Of a stretch of 64,000 nucleotides of DNA, positions 1-12,178 are shown in pieces. Within the stretch, counting starts at the first letter, position 1; every line of letters starts with the position of its first letter. The position numbers and the translations under genes were made by a program. Source of the stretch: Symbiodinium natans (Eukaryota; Sar; Dinophyceae; Suessiales; Symbiodiniaceae); NCBI GenBank assembly GCA_905221605.1, contig CAJNDS010002204.1:342501-406500 (forward strand). Direction: 5' to 3'. The notes under the pieces are model-generated. The model made no database searches, was not told the DNA's origin, and saw only the letters and a program-made list of their open reading frames with translations.

Positions 1-105
1 TGTGTGTGTGCGTGCATGCGTGCATGCGTGCATGCGTGCATGCGTGCATGCGTGCATGCGTGCATGCGTGCATGCGCGCGTGCGTGCATGCGTGCGTGTG
101 GGCAT
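1..105. repeat. alternating purine-pyrimidine minisatellite (TGCATGCG)n
   Basis: The window opens with about ten head-to-tail copies of an 8-base unit made of TGCATGCG / CGTGCATG, fading into GTGCGTG. It alternates purine and pyrimidine strictly, so it could adopt Z-DNA. Overlapping reading frames across it (Cys/His/Arg/Ala repeats) are translations of the repeat and not genes. The array is probably cut by the window edge. Confidence 0.9.
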
Positions 106-1464
106 GTGGGCGCGTCGGCTTGTAGGAAACCGTTACAGAGTTTCCGCAGTTGGTTCTGTGGGGTCCTCGGGAGGGTTCCTGGGTCAAGATGTACAAGGCG
201 TGAGGTTGCCCAAAGGACCAAGCGGTATCAGTCCCATGTACGGGGGGAGGAGTGCGGCAGGATGCCCGGGGCAGCTTCCAGAAAAGCCAACCCACGCAAC
301 CCTGCTTTTTTGGCATCCCAGCACTGAGGATCGAATATGAGACGCTGCTTAACGACAGCTTGCCACTTGACGAGGCCGCCCTTGCATTCCATTTTTGCTG
401 TGTAAGAGCATAAGCGCAGTGTGGCATTGTGGAGCATTGCTGGAGCTTGGAGGCAGTGCGCCGGACCAATCCGCTAGTGGAACCTGCGCAGCCTGCTATT
501 GCACAGCTGTTTGTTCTTTGTTTTTGTGGGTTTCTCGAGTTCCACAGACGCACAAGGGAGTTTTCGCAGTTTTCATTTTCAAGGAACATTGCGCTAAAGA
601 CGGCTACAGAAGTTGCAGAGCGCATAGAGGCTCCCGCCAACCTCAGCTCAGCGTGACGTCATTCTGCGCAGCCCTGCTGGACAGGAGCTCCGCAAGTTGG
701 ACCAGAAGATCGTGAAGTACGAAAGGGAGTATGAAAAGGCATCGTCGCCTGTCTTCGCTGACCCTTACAAGACGTCACATGACACTTCCCTGACAACTCT
801 CCCCACTTGGCATGATCTTCAACCCTGAACTGACAGCTGGCCAGATGCCCCGCCCGAATGTTTTTTCAAAATAAGCAAGGCCATTTGCCCCTGTTGACCC
901 TTTGAAGAGCTGTCGCCTGCTAGTTGTAGTCATCCACTGTTCTAATTTCAAGCCAGGCTCGGGTAGCTTGCATTTTCATTGCATGCTCTCTTGGCATCTA
1001 GCAAAGTCTAAGTCATTTTGCAGTGACAACGTGGCCAAATATAAATCAGTCAGAAGCTGCACAGGCCTTGCAGGAGCAAACTGGGAACGTGACCAAGAGA
1101 CTCGGAACAATATGGCTTGCAACTTGCAAAGCTTTTCGGTGCGGGGCCTTTCCACTGCTCTGCTAGGATCCAATCATTGCTTCGGGCTGCCATCATGAGA
1201 GACTCTCGGTGGGAGACGGTGTGCTGACGCAGTCCTCTACTGTTTCTAGGAGCTGCAAGTCGTGTGAAACATCATTTTTGGGAGGTCTGCTCGTGAGGGC
1301 ATGTGACCACTTGTGCTGCATGAGGAAATGTCGGATACAAGGCTGGTTCAGGTTCTGGATGCATCCGACGCTCCACTGCTTTCAGCAGCATGAAACCAGC
1401 CTGACGTCAGAACATTGTAATCTAAAGGCTCTTTTCTTACTATTGACTTGTTGGCCTGGTCGAG
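106..1464. other. no recognisable gene
   Basis: Only short reading frames without a recognisable domain occur on either strand. No RNA gene or long repeat was seen. It could be intergenic sequence, introns or untranslated sequence of a gene that starts outside the window. Confidence 0.5.
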
Positions 1465-1930
1465 GATCGTCTCGCGGGAACGGTGACGGTGACCACAACG
1501 ACGACCGTACAAAGCCAACCGAGCACCGTTATTGTTGTCGTTCCCGAGGAAAATCTGACCACGGCAAAGCCTTCAAAGGCTCCAAAGAGGAATGTGACGA
1601 AGGCGAAGGAAGCACCTGCTAGAACCACGAGCCCGCCTCCTATCGTCAATGTCAGCAATGCAACTTCAAACAGCACTGTGGGAGACGCACTCGGACTCTA
1701 CCCAAGCGATTGGGCAGTGATTGAGGCTTGTATGCATCGAGCTTTTCTACACAAGATCTCCGCCTTCTAATGATGTTGTGCATTGTGCTGATGACAAGTT
1801 GAAAGAACAAGAGAGGAGCAACACCACTGAGGGATCGCTTATCCTGTTGGGCGTGCTAGTTGCCCTCATCACCATTTACAGCCGTGACTTGGTTGAGGAG
1901 AAGGCAGCACGTATCGGAGAGAAATGTTAG
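1465..1930 (+). CDS. candidate exons of a Thr/Pro-rich membrane protein
   Basis: Family not recognised. A stop-free frame from about 1465 to 1735 encodes a threonine-rich stretch (TVTVTTTTTV) followed by a Pro/Lys/Thr-rich segment with several Asn-X-Ser/Thr sites, which resembles an extracellular stalk. A second frame, about 1790-1930, encodes an Asn-Thr-Thr site, one strong hydrophobic segment (SLILLGVLVALITIY, about residues 20-35 of that exon) and a short charged tail ending in a stop. Read together they suggest a single-pass protein with an outer low-complexity stalk and a short cytosolic tail. An acceptor is possible at 1463-1464 (pyrimidine-rich run then GAG). The junction between the two exons was not resolved. 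The Thr run could also be non-coding simple sequence. Confidence 0.3.
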
Positions 1931-2362
1931 CGTACTTAGGCACTAGTGCACACTGCGTATGCAGTCGGCATTTCCTCCGAGGTACGGTGGTATCTTGAGG
2001 CTGCGCCACAACGCATCCGGAGCGTAAAGAATGCAAAGGGGCTCCGCAGGGAGTAGTGCCTTGTGAGTAGTCCTTGACATGTTCACGCCTTCTTTCTGAC
2101 ACTCCGAGCCTGAGATAACCACGTCATGCGACAGCCAGAAAAGAACCGTTCTGGACTTGCGGCATTGATGTCACAATCAGCTCTCCTCAGCTGCCTTGGG
2201 AGATGCCCTGTGCCTGAAGTCGGCACGGCCAGGCATTTGCAGTGCTTTGGCTTGGGAGCATACCTGGAATCGAACATGAAGATGAGGGCCTTGAACAACA
2301 GGCCCCGAGTTGTTCGGTTGCGTTTCCGATCATGCTTGGGAGACTCAAAATGGATTTGACAG

Positions 2363-2441
2363 GTGGACCTGCCCTGTCTGCAGCAACATTCTGAAGCCGC
2401 ACGATCTTGTAGTTGGCTGCTCAATGTGTGATGCGCACTGC
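2363..2441 (+). CDS. small Cys-rich (zinc-binding-like) exon
   Basis: An exon-sized frame starts after an AG at 2361-2362 and ends before GT at 2442. It encodes WTCPVCSNILKPHDL followed by GCSMCDAHC, so it has a CxxC pair, a spacer of about 13 residues, then CxxCxxxC. Spaced cysteines of this kind usually bind zinc. No named zinc-finger family is assigned, because the exon is too short and its partner exons were not found. It lies about 200 bases upstream of the PPPDE peptidase gene and could belong to a separate gene ending here. Confidence 0.35.
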
Positions 2442-2655
2442 TTGGTCCGCTCTGTCATCTTTGTGTTTTTTGGTTCACCAAGAGTTCACTTGCACACCCG
2501 TCAGAGTCAGTTGAGGTAGAGAATGTTAGAGGGTGTGCAAGAGACTTTCGCAAGCGCTATAAGCCGTTCCCGGATAAACATGCAGGCATGTAGAGGAGGC
2601 GGGGGAGCATGACATTTATCAACGCAGTTAACGTCAAGCACGGCTTCCCGGCGCC

Positions 2656-3842
2656 ATGGGTGCAAGCGCCAGTTCAAGTCCGCCGGGCCAGCAGGACCTG
2701 TTGCACCATTCAGAGGGCCACCCTAATGATGATGCAAATTGTGCCAGTATGCCTCCCTTCTTTTGCGTCCCTGCACAAGGAGGACGGGGCTTGCCATGAA
2801 GTGAGCGTTGCTGCCACAGCAGCTGGGCAAGCGATTAAGCCTGGTTGAAGGTTTGTATGGTTTGTGTCCGACTTGACCTGTCTCCCGACGTTGAGATGCC
2901 TAGCTGAGTCTAGCCAAGGAGATCATCCGAGTGGCGGGCATGTCTGGTTACCACACCTCAATCATCGTTGACAACCTGGAGTACTTCTTCGATGCGATAG
3001 GTATTCTGCAAGCACCTCCTCTTTTCAGTCACACGTTAAATGAAGCCAAGAATCCGGATGGCAGCAAGACAACTGTCACCTTCATCGGGTACAGCCACTA
3101 TGATGGCATCGCCATGGTGGAAGCACTACAGACATTCTTTGAAAGAGGCCTGCGTTGAACACCACTTGTTGATCTGACCGGACCATCATGCTGGTTGTTG
3201 TTGTATTGCACTGGAAGGCTCCTATGACGTGTTCTACAAGAACTGCATCCGGGTTGAACACGTTTTGACCGAATTTTTGATCCCTTGCCCAAGACCCTTC
3301 TTGTGCTTTTCTCCTGTGCACTTAGGCAACACGTTCACAGATGCAGCCCTGTACATGCTTACCAAGACGCGAATTCCTGGGACCTACAATCGAATAGAAA
3401 GGTTCGTGACAGCGACGAAGCCTGTGTCCATCAATTTGCTTAACAGCAGCTCGGCAGGTGACAGACCACAGAGTTGATACAGCCTTTGACACACATTGGT
3501 GATCTCGACATTGCCACGCATTGGTGCCCGTAAGTCATCGCATTGCACCTTTCGCTCTGGCAACCGAGGGATCTTCAAGGCTCTCGTGGAGTCTTCTGGT
3601 GTGACCGTTCAGGGTGACATATACACACCCAACCCAGTCTCGGCCGACTTTTCAGTGGACGGGGTCATTGCCTCGCTGGAAGGCAGCTATGCGGTGAATC
3701 CTAAAGTGACCCCTGAACGTAGCACACAACAAGCTCACCCCTTAGAAGAGACGAAGGAGACGATGAGTCTGAAGAGTCGGAGGACTCTGATGAGGCAGGT
3801 GCAGTCGATGCTTCACTAAGGCAAGCATCCCTGCTTTCATAG
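2656..3842 (+). CDS. PPPDE (DeSI-like) peptidase, possibly N-myristoylated, acidic tail
   Basis: PPPDE proteins are papain-fold cysteine peptidases that remove SUMO or ubiquitin from proteins. Core exons: about 2909-3147 (SGYHTSIIV with the likely catalytic His, then EYFFDAIGI), 3218-3244 and 3326-3457 (YKNCNTFTDAALYML with the likely catalytic Cys, then a conserved IPG), 3569-3682 and 3751-3842. Introns start GC (3148, 3245, 3683) or GT (3458) and all end in AG; joining them keeps one frame through the KNCNTF motif, which is split by an intron. The last exon gives an Asp/Glu/Ser-rich tail and a stop at 3840-3842. A first exon at 2656 reading MGASASSSPPG is a plausible start with an N-myristoylation-type Gly2, but the exon linking it to 2909 was not found. 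Family assignment is firm; exact N-terminus is inference. Confidence 0.82.
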
Positions 3843-4189
3843 GTGTAAGTGTGCATATATTTATGTATCTTTTTGTCGCAATTGACTGCAGGAGTCAGAC
3901 TAAGAAGCTCGGGAACGAGATCCTGCTTCACCAGTACCCCTTGTCGTTCACAAGTGCTTGTGAAGTCCGATGCAAACGATGAAATTCTGTGAATACAAGA
4001 AGCACTGCTTCGCAATCGTCGAGCAGAGCAACAGACGGGCCGCTGTCGAATGTGCTTGCGTGCTATGTGCTAAAGCCTGCCCTGAGATTTCCGCACCCGT
4101 GGAAAAAGGAAAATTCTCACCTGGATCTCGCACTCGGGCGCTCACGCGGGGGGGGGGGGGCTTCCGGGCCTCTTCAAGCACAGCAGAGG
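3843..4189. other. no recognisable gene; poly-G run
   Basis: Spacer between the PPPDE gene and the purine array. It includes an uninterrupted run of 11 G near 4149, followed by GCTTCCGGGCCTCTT, that resembles the G-rich lead-in of the hairpin modules at 8.0 and 36.4 kb. No coding exon was identified. Confidence 0.5.
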
Positions 4190-5245
4190 AAGAGAAACGA
4201 AATAAAGAAATAAAGAAAGAAAGACAGAAGACGGAAAGAAATAAAGAAACCACGAAAAGACATAATAAAATACAGAAATAAAGAAACAAAGAAACAGAGA
4301 AACACAGAAAGAAATAAATAAATGAAGAAATAGAGAAATAAAGAAATAAGAAATAAAGAAATAAAGAAATAAAGAAATAAAGAAATAAAGAAATAAAGGA
4401 ATAAAGAAATGAAGAAATACAGAAATACAGAAATACAGAAATAAAGAAATAGAGAAATAAAGAAATACAGAAATAACGAAATACAGAAAAAATAAATAAA
4501 GAAAAATAGAAATAGAGAAATACAGAAATAGAGAAATAGAGAAATAAAGAAATAAAGAAATAAAGAAATAAAGAAATAAAGAAATAAAGAAATAAAGAAA
4601 TAAAGAAATAAAGAAATAAAGAAATAAAGAAATACAGAAATACAGAAATACAGAAATACAGAAAAAAAGAAATAAAGATATAAAGAAATAAAGAAATAAA
4701 GAAATAAAGAAATAAAAACATAAAGAAATACAGAAATAAAGAAATAACGAAATAAAGAAAAAAAGAAGTAAAGAAATCAAGAAGTACAGAAATACAGAAA
4801 TACAGAAATACAGAAATACAGAAATACAGAAATACAGAAATACAGAAATACAGAAATACAGAAATACAGAAATACAGAAATAGAGAAATAGAGAAATACA
4901 GAAATACAGAAATACAGAAATACAGAAATACAGAAATACAGAAATACAGAAATACAGAAATACAGAAATACACACATACAGAAATGCAGAAAAATACAGA
5001 AATGCAGAAACACAGAAACACAGAAACACAAACACAGAAACACAGAAACACAGAAACACAGAAACTTCAGAAATTTCAGAAATTTCAGAAATGAAGAAAT
5101 GAAGAAATGAAGAAATGAAGATATGAAGATATGAAGAAATGAAGAAATGAAGAAATGAAGAAATGAGGAGATGAAGAAAGGAAGAAATGAAGAAATGAAG
5201 ACATGAAAACATGAAGACATGAAGAAAAGCAACAAAAAGAACTTA
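4190..5245. repeat. 1-kb purine array of GAAATAAA / GAAATACA octamers
   Basis: More than one hundred near-identical 8-base units. Blocks of GAAATAAA (4330-4640, 4680-4740) alternate with blocks of GAAATACA (4640-4670, 4795-4975); GAAACACA and GAAATGAA variants follow toward 5200. One strand is almost free of pyrimidines other than T and C at fixed unit positions. The long minus-strand frames here (Phe-Leu-Tyr-Phe-Cys-Ile-Ser repeats) are the translated repeat. Block structure implies expansion in waves by slippage or unequal exchange. Confidence 0.95.
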
Positions 5246-6594
5246 CGATAGATGAAAGGAAATACAAAAATACAAAGAAAGAAAGAAACAAAGGCAAGCA
5301 AGAAAACATCAGGAGTATCATAAACACGACCACAAGAAAGAACGCAGTAAAGGGAAAGCACGAAGAAAACAGCCAGACCTACATGTATGGTGGGAAACTG
5401 GAGGAAGCGGCACGAGTGTGACCACACCCGGCGACAAGGGAAAAATCATGTGCGAACCAAGAGAAGATCGAGAACGAAGGAAGAAAACCTCAGGCGTGGA
5501 AACTTCGACGAGGAAGCAAAGACCAATAACAAGGTGGGACGAGGCCCACGAAAACCGTAGGAGAACAAAGCGCATGTCCTACCTGTGTTCCATGTAGAAG
5601 CGAGCAGCGGGACGAAAGGGGACAATAAAGACAAGCAGGAACACAAAAAAAGAAGCAGGGCTGCGGTTAGGTTAACCGGATGATGTTCCGTCAGGTTCTC
5701 CCGGACTCCCCCTGTACTTGGATGTTCCAAAATGAAGTCTGTTCCCAACAATCTCGAAGACACTTTACCGCACGTACTCATTTTTCTCAGCTAGGCATAG
5801 ATCCCACACTCTTTCCTACGCTTTCTATCGCTTTCTCCTTTGGCCCCAGATAGAGAAAAATGGCCAAGCCTTGTGAGCAAACCCAATGTTTTTGCCCGTT
5901 ACATGTAATCTGCTTTCACCGCACATGAGTTCATGCCCCTGTATCTTGTCAATATTATATCGTCGGTGCTGCTTGTTGCTTTGGCACGTATCTAGTACCG
6001 ACGTCACACGCATCACCGAAGTCATTATGTGTCCAACCAAGGCACACCCAACAAGCACTGGTAGGGGAAGCACGTAATAGAAACACAAAGATATCATGCT
6101 GCGGAAACATATGGGTGGATGGACGCATAGTTTTAAGATATGCAAATATGATGCGGTGGCAAGCACATTTGGCCTCTGTGTGCGGCCTTCCCCGACGGCC
6201 TACCAAGACAAAACGAAAACGCGTTTTGCTGATCGCGCCAGCGGCCGTGTTCGAGTTTGCAAAGTATTTGCATGCGTGTGTTTCGCTCTCTTCTGCCTCC
6301 GCATAGAGGTATCTCTGTGTAACTTGGCTTGGAAGTCCTTATCTTGGTAGTGGTCTTTCTTGCCTATATAGCCAAGCAGGATGTGCCCACTGCTATGTAG
6401 CCCTGCGGAGTTGCAGTTGAGAACAAAGCTGGCAAAATTTGCCAAGCTTGATGTGGTAAGCAGGCCCAGCGCTTGGCGACCCGATCCTCTGAGGGTCTCG
6501 TGCTGTTAATGGCCCACAGTCATCAGCCTTCGAGTGGCGAGTTCGTACCATGGAAGCTGAGCGGGCGTAAAAGAACCGCGACTGCTCGATGTAA
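5246..6594. other. no recognisable gene
   Basis: Frames on both strands are short and matched no family I recognise. The 5250-5480 part is still purine-rich on the + strand and may be decayed array. Confidence 0.5.
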
Positions 6595-6807
6595 GATAGA
6601 ATGCGTGAGACAATCATGGTGTTGACCAAGGTAGACAAGTACGTGCAGCGGGTCTTGTCGGAGACGCCGGCCCACGTTGAAGAGGTCATTATCGAGAAGG
6701 CGAGCATGGCGAGCTTGGGAATGATCGAAGACATGAACATGAAGTCGTTTCCGCTGCAGGATGGCACCTACAGGATCGTCGAGGATGAGGAGGCAGTTGG
6801 CATTTGA
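6595..6807 (+). CDS. candidate C-terminal exon of unknown protein
   Basis: A 68-codon frame beginning MRETIMVLTKVDKY and ending EEAVGI-stop at 6805-6807 has a balanced, soluble-protein composition with acidic residues near its end, unlike the repeat-like frames around it. It is preceded by possible acceptor AGs at 6594-6599. I do not recognise the family. Position and the terminal stop suggest the last exon of a gene whose earlier exons lie in the unassigned region upstream. It could also be a chance frame. Confidence 0.33.
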   Translation, partial: DRMRETIMVLTKVDKYVQRVLSETPAHVEEVIIEKASMASLGMIEDMNMKSFPLQDGTYRIVEDEEAVGI

Positions 6808-7939
6808 GCTGGATATTCATGTTCTTTGTGACGTATCTGGTGTGTTTTTTGGGTGTGTGTGTGTGCACGCAAAACATGCCCTGAAGATGTAGACCGCAAG
6901 CCACAATCAATGTGCCAGGAGGCAGACGCTGCTGGCAAGGTCGCTTCGGTTGACTATGCCGTTGTATGGGGTCTGTCGTGAAGCCTGAAGAACCGAGGAC
7001 GGCAACAAACATGACGCAGACGATGCTGAAGAAGCAGGTGCGAAAGACACGCCGCCAGGATCTCGAGATTGTTCTTTGATTTCGTGCTTCGTTTGGGATG
7101 CATCTCCATGCTGCGGGCCAGCCGAGGATGGCAGATGCAGACCACCAGGCCTGATCATGCTTCTGCTGTGATTTGGTCTTTTGGTTGAAGTTGTTTTGTT
7201 GAAGCAGCAGGATGGCATCAAGAGACAAGGAACTGATGATGGGATCGAGGCAGAGAGAGGAGAGCTCATGTGTCCAGGGTCGTTGCAGCTGCAACTCGCT
7301 CGACAGGTGCCCTTGTCCAAGCGCCAACGAAGGCGACAGAAGATTTTGGAAGCCCGCGGCGAACTTCCTCATGCCATGGTGCCCAGCTCCACATGAAGCT
7401 TTGTATCACAATATGACAGTCAGCGGTGCAGCTGCAGCAGTGCAGCTGCAGCAGGGCATCTGCGCAACATGAACCGAACAGGTCGATCAGGACACGGTGC
7501 CTGCTGCAGAAGAAGGGGCTTCCTGAACCTGGAAGCCATCAAAAGTGCTAGGGTAAACTAGCCGCAAAGTCAGCCTAGAAATGTTGCAGGCTTGGCAAGG
7601 ATGGTACACAGCTTCTAGGTGTCCTTGTGCAAGCTTTACAGTCGCAGTTTAGTATGCATTGGATGGGTGATTCTGGAGCAGGATTGAACTGCGTCGAGCC
7701 GGCATGCAACAAAACAGCCATGACCGGTGTTTCCAGTTGCAGACCCTTGTGTGCGTGCTTGTATGCGTTTGCCATTATTTACCGCTCTCAGATGCTTCAT
7801 GCCGCTATCTGCCGCTTGTTGGCTTTTCTTTCACGGGGTGCTGCGTTGAAAAGCAGTGCAGCTGCGGCCCAGACTTGCTTTGCCAATCCAGGCACGAAAG
7901 CGTGTAGAGTCCATGTAGAGTCAATGCAGAGCGGTGAGA
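6808..7939. other. no recognisable gene
   Basis: Contains a short GT run near 6858, CAGCTG-rich sequence near 7430-7455 and short frames only. The longest minus-strand frame (6689-7372, 227 codons) is Ser/Arg/Cys-rich without domain signal and is judged a chance frame. Confidence 0.45.
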
Positions 7940-8110
7940 GGGCGAGAGAGAGAGAGAGAGAGTTGCCCAAGTTTAGCAAGCACTGAGACGCAAACGGACG
8001 GGGGCGCGCACCTGCGCGGGGGGTCACCCCCATGCCCCAACGAAAGAAAGAAAGAAAGAGTTGCCCAAGCCCCTAGAAAGAAAGAAAGAAAGAGTGTTGT
8101 CCAAGCGGGC
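7940..8110. repeat. composite microsatellite with G/C hairpin module
   Basis: Order: (GA)n at 7940-7962, the phrase GTTGCCCAAG, then GGGGCGCGCA at about 8000, a hairpin GGGGGGTCACCCCC, ATGCCCCAA, and (GAAA)n at 8041-8058; GTTGCCCAAG returns at 8060, a second (GAAA)n follows, and a variant GTTGTCCAAG closes it before a G-run at 8120. The G-rich hairpin plus GCCCCAA plus purine repeat recurs at 36.38 kb and in altered form at 41.43 kb, so this is a dispersed module and not a lone microsatellite. Confidence 0.8.
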
Positions 8111-11099
8111 TTGATTTGGGGGGGGTTTCGCTGAAGGCCTCAGGTTTGAGTGGCAGGCCGCACGCGGGGATTGCACCAGGGTGTTCGTAGGGAGATGAAA
8201 CTGTGACGGCACACAGTGCGGAACACAGTGCGGAAGACAGTGTGGAGCGTAACCGAACAAGAACGACCCCTCAGCGGCAGGTCTGGAACCAGATCCATGG
8301 AAGCCGAGGCGGGTCAACGTAAAGCCTGGCTCAGCACAGCGGCGTGATGCTGTGCGAATGCTGCACAAATGGGATTCAAAGCTATGCTCGATCTTGCAGG
8401 TCAGAAGGCCGCCCAGCACGCAAATGGGTCGTCGGAGCCTCACATGAGCCTCACGAAGCCAGTGTGCAGGAAGCTGAAGTGGCGAGAATTGCACATGCCG
8501 AGACGGCCAATCTTGCCGAGGTGATGACAACAGTTTAGAGGAGGCGGCACGCATTGAATTAGTGCAACACTTGATCAGTCGTTCAACGCTCGGCAGGGCG
8601 TATTACCCAACCGGGCCAGCCCAGCTGCCGTTCGACCAGGCTGATGGATTATTGGACAGTCCGTTAGTCGGCCATTCTCGGAGCCCATGCAACAATGCTC
8701 AATTCGCGAGTGAGCGAGTGCCTTTGCAGGGACTTCGTCGACGTCTCAGAACAAATCCGAGCCCAGTTCGATGGTTTTTCCACAGTACTGGGGAAAACAG
8801 CCCATGCGCCCAGGAGATCCATGTGCCGATGGATCTTATCCTTCATATGCATGTCCGACAGCCCGGATAGACTGCAGGTGGGAGCAGACATCATTTCTTT
8901 GGTTCTTCACGTAGACACGGAGTTTGGGTGTCTGGCTAGTTTGTAGCCGTACTGCTCTTCGTTGCAACATGAGGTGCCAATCCCGGTCCCACATAGACCC
9001 CTGCATGCAGCAGCTGCATTGTCTAGCACTGTGACTGACCTTTCTAAAGCTCGTGCGGCAAACTATGTAGACGTTGAAGATGGCGAGCCCATGACAGGCA
9101 ATAAATGATGCTTCCGACACAAGCTGCGACAGTGAAACGATTCCAGTCGCGTATGATATGGGTGCTTTAGGGGTGGTCGGGCTTCCTGGTGAACCCTCCT
9201 CCCCTCCTCCCTTCTTCTCCTCCCCTCTCCTCGCCCCCTCGTGGTCGGAGACTCCTGATTGTCCCGCGGATGCCCGCTACTGGGAGAAGAGAATGCCAGG
9301 TGCACTACCCACCACGCTTCAAAGTCTTATTGACGGTTCCTTGGCAGAAGGAGTTTTGAGGGTTCAGAATTTAGGGCCCAGGCGGCTCACTGCCCGTAGG
9401 GCTTGCACTGGATCTGTCGCTGCCTGCCGCTACATGCTGCTAGTTGTACCTGCCGCTCCTGAGTCCAGAACTTTCATGCGAAAAATCACAGAGATCGCAA
9501 GTGTGTTGTGGCAGACCTTTCATGTCAAGCGTTTCTTCAGCAAGGTGGTCGTGATCATGGCCATTGCATGGATCACAAACTTTTTCATCAGCGTGCATCC
9601 CTTGCTAGAGGCAAGCTCCACATAGCTGTTTGGAATTTGTCGGGCAGTCTGGCAGTCTGGCGGCTGTGATGCATCGGGAGAAGCCTGAACCCAGATCCTG
9701 ATTCAGGAGCACGATGATCCCCCGGAGTGCAAGTATGCTCTCAACCAACTCAAGTGCCACAACTTGTTGACTTTCAGACTTGCTTTGTGAAGCGCCTGTG
9801 TTCGTGGGTTGCGGCACCGGTTGTGAGCAATGCTGATGCCAGGTACAACGCCCGTGTGCTGTTTGTGTACTTCATGTGGTTCAGCATCGCCAGGGCTTCT
9901 CTGTTCGTGTGGCTTGGCTTGTCCACTTCTTTGTATAACTTGTATATGTTAATGTGCATGTGCCTCTCATGCTGGGAGGCCTTGTGTGCTGGCACGAGTA
10001 GGCCTGAACCGCAGCTGCTGGTAGCCCATGTAGAACACGTTTCCACTTTGACTCTCTCGCCAGCCACCGTTCAATCGCGGACTCATGGATTCTGCAGAAC
10101 GTGCGCCTTTAGCATCCTCCAGTGTCTTGCAAGTGTGGCTTGCGCTGCTTTCGCTGCTGTGTGCAGCGCTTGGATGTCAGGTACTGCGTGCATTTGCTCA
10201 TTCGAGATGGGCCAATCTACATATTTGTTGTGTCCCGGCAGCATTTTGAAGAGCCAGCTTCTGTGAGCTTGTGAGCTTGCAAGCTCCGAGGTTGGATCTG
10301 TGCTATTTTGGTTCAATATCCTGCGCTCACCTAGCTGTGAAGACAGGAGAGGGGTGCAAGAGGTTGCGGCTTCAGCTCTGCGTATGCCCGTGTTGCTGTC
10401 TTGGCCTGCAGGAGTCCAGAGTTGATACTTGGCCGCATGTAGCAGGGACCACCTGTCTCCGTATTGTTGTGTGGTTGTGTGGTTGTGTGGCATTGTGGCA
10501 TTGTGGCATTGTGTGGTCGTACTTCTAAGGTACTCCAGACTGAAGATGTATGCGGTTTGTTCTTGCCTGTTCGCTCCCTGGTAAGTTGCTTCTTACTTCT
10601 TCTTGCGCTGTGCACTTCGAGAACCTTCCGCTGGCGGGTTTGAGGTTGGCTTTTGCTTGCATTGTCGAAGTCTATTGGCACAACAAGACGCTTGGGCAGC
10701 ACTGAACCATGGGAAAGCAGTCAAAAGACTCAACAACATTCAGCTTGCTTGAGGCTCATTACGAACACCTTGGAGTTTTACTCCGCATGGGTGCCAGAGG
10801 CACGAAGCATTCGGTGCGACCTAAAAACGGCCTACCATGACACTACCATTACATACTACATGCCACTTTACATGCCACACTACATGCCTTGCCCTCCGCC
10901 CTCTTTCTTTGCCCGCCGTTCACGGAAGCGGTCGGGGTGGGGAGATCTGATCTGCAGGTCTCACGGAGAGCCGGGATCCTCAGCAAATGAGCAACTCATC
11001 CCGCTGTTCGCTTGATTTCGCTTGTTGGAGTCCCCTTGCGCTCTTTCTGTGCCTTTCTTTTGTGAGATAGCTACTCTGTTTCAATCACATTTTCTCTAG
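8111..11099. other. no recognisable gene; two hydrophobic open frames
   Basis: The frames at 9158-9625 and 9727-10266 (+ strand) each contain one or two hydrophobic stretches: VVIMAIAWITNFFIS in the first, VLFVYFMWFSIARASLFVW in the second. They might be exons of membrane proteins but neither has a domain I recognise. A short (TGTGTGG / CATTGTGG) run sits at 10465-10515. Nothing else is supported. Confidence 0.4.
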
Positions 11100-11522
11100 G
11101 CGCCGCCGGAGACCTTGGAGAAGCTGGAGACCAGGAAGTACGAGGAGCAGGCCTTTGGAGACGAGGACGATGGAGCAAATCGTGAATGAGAAGAGTCTTT
11201 GAGAGAGACAAGGGGGGCCACTTTAGAGATGCACCTCCAGGAGGGGAAGCAGTATCCCTCCGAGTGCGCCATCTGTTTGGGCAGCTGGGAGTCCGAGGAT
11301 GTGATCAAGGCTCGTGGCACCGATTTGCATTTAGGAGTCACAGCTTTCTGGTGATGCATCTCTCACGGAGGTAACTCCGTGTGGACATGCTTTCCATCAG
11401 GTTCGCTGCAGCATCTTGCAGTGGTGTTTTGTTGCCCTGTGCCGTGTTCACTCTGCAACTCGTTGCAGGAGTGCATTGGCGGTTGGCTACAATCCGCGCG
11501 CACTTGTGCTCTTTGCCGGAAG
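11100..11522 (+). CDS. RING-H2 zinc-finger protein (E3 ubiquitin ligase-like), partial
   Basis: RING-H2 domains bind two zinc ions and recruit ubiquitin-conjugating enzymes. Exons: 11100-11174 (acidic, ETLEKLETRKYEEQ), 11229-11309 (SECAICLGSWESEDVIK, first Cys pair), 11371-11400 (VTPCGHAFHQ, the Cys-His-His trio) and 11469-11522 (ECIGGWLQSARTCALCRK, final Cys and the last pair). Together they give the complete C-x2-C ... C-x-H-x2-H-x2-C ... C-x2-C pattern. The introns are phase 0, start GC (11175, 11310) or GT (11401) and end AG; the one after 11522 also starts GC. No start or stop codon was located, so both ends are open. No transmembrane or other domain is visible, so the substrate is unknown. 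Confidence 0.85.
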
Positions 11523-12178
11523 GCCTTCCAAAGTGCTCAGCATCCCATATAGCATGTAAAGCTATGGGAAACTGTAAACAAATTTGAAGAGATATGTACA
11601 TCTGTGTACTGAGAGTCTCAATGTACTCGCGAAGCATGAAAGATGCTATGGTGCAGGACCTTGTCGTGCTTACAGCGGACGGCCGGCAAAGGCCCGCCCA
11701 TTCTTCCTTCCCGCTGTTCGAGAGCCTTTCCATGCTTTGGACACGCCATGGTACTTTCGACTTTCGACAGGCAGCCAGAGATACTAGGGAACTTTGGAAA
11801 CAACGACATGGTAGTGGTATCCTGAGCGCCGCATAGAGTATCACGGAGTCAGCTTGAGATCACCAGCTAGCAGCTAACCAGCTCAGGTCGAACACAGGTG
11901 AGCCACCTGCAGCTCTGAAAAGCAGTCATGCTGGTGTGCCCTTTCAAGACACTTGGGCTCGTTTCTAGACGGATGATGCAAACGCAAGTATGGTTTCTGC
12001 CGAGAAGTGCACTGCCCATCTGTCTGTTGCAACTTGCCTCTCCATGAAGTCTCTGTGGTGGCTCACAGTGGTCCTCACGGCACGCAGCGCGCACCATCTG
12101 TCTATATGTCAGGCTTGAGGAAACTTGTCTGCAGCGTTGTGACGTGCTGGGTGCTGTTTTTGTGGGCCGGGACAGCAG

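Noticed and set aside
3948-5427. Very long minus-strand frames rich in Phe-Leu-Tyr-Phe-Cys-Ile-Ser
   Set aside because: Direct translation of the GAAATAAA/GAAATACA array; open in several frames at once and without non-repeat sequence.
8024-8554. 176-codon minus-strand frame near the hairpin module
   Set aside because: Starts in repeat sequence, no domain, opposite strand to all recognised genes.
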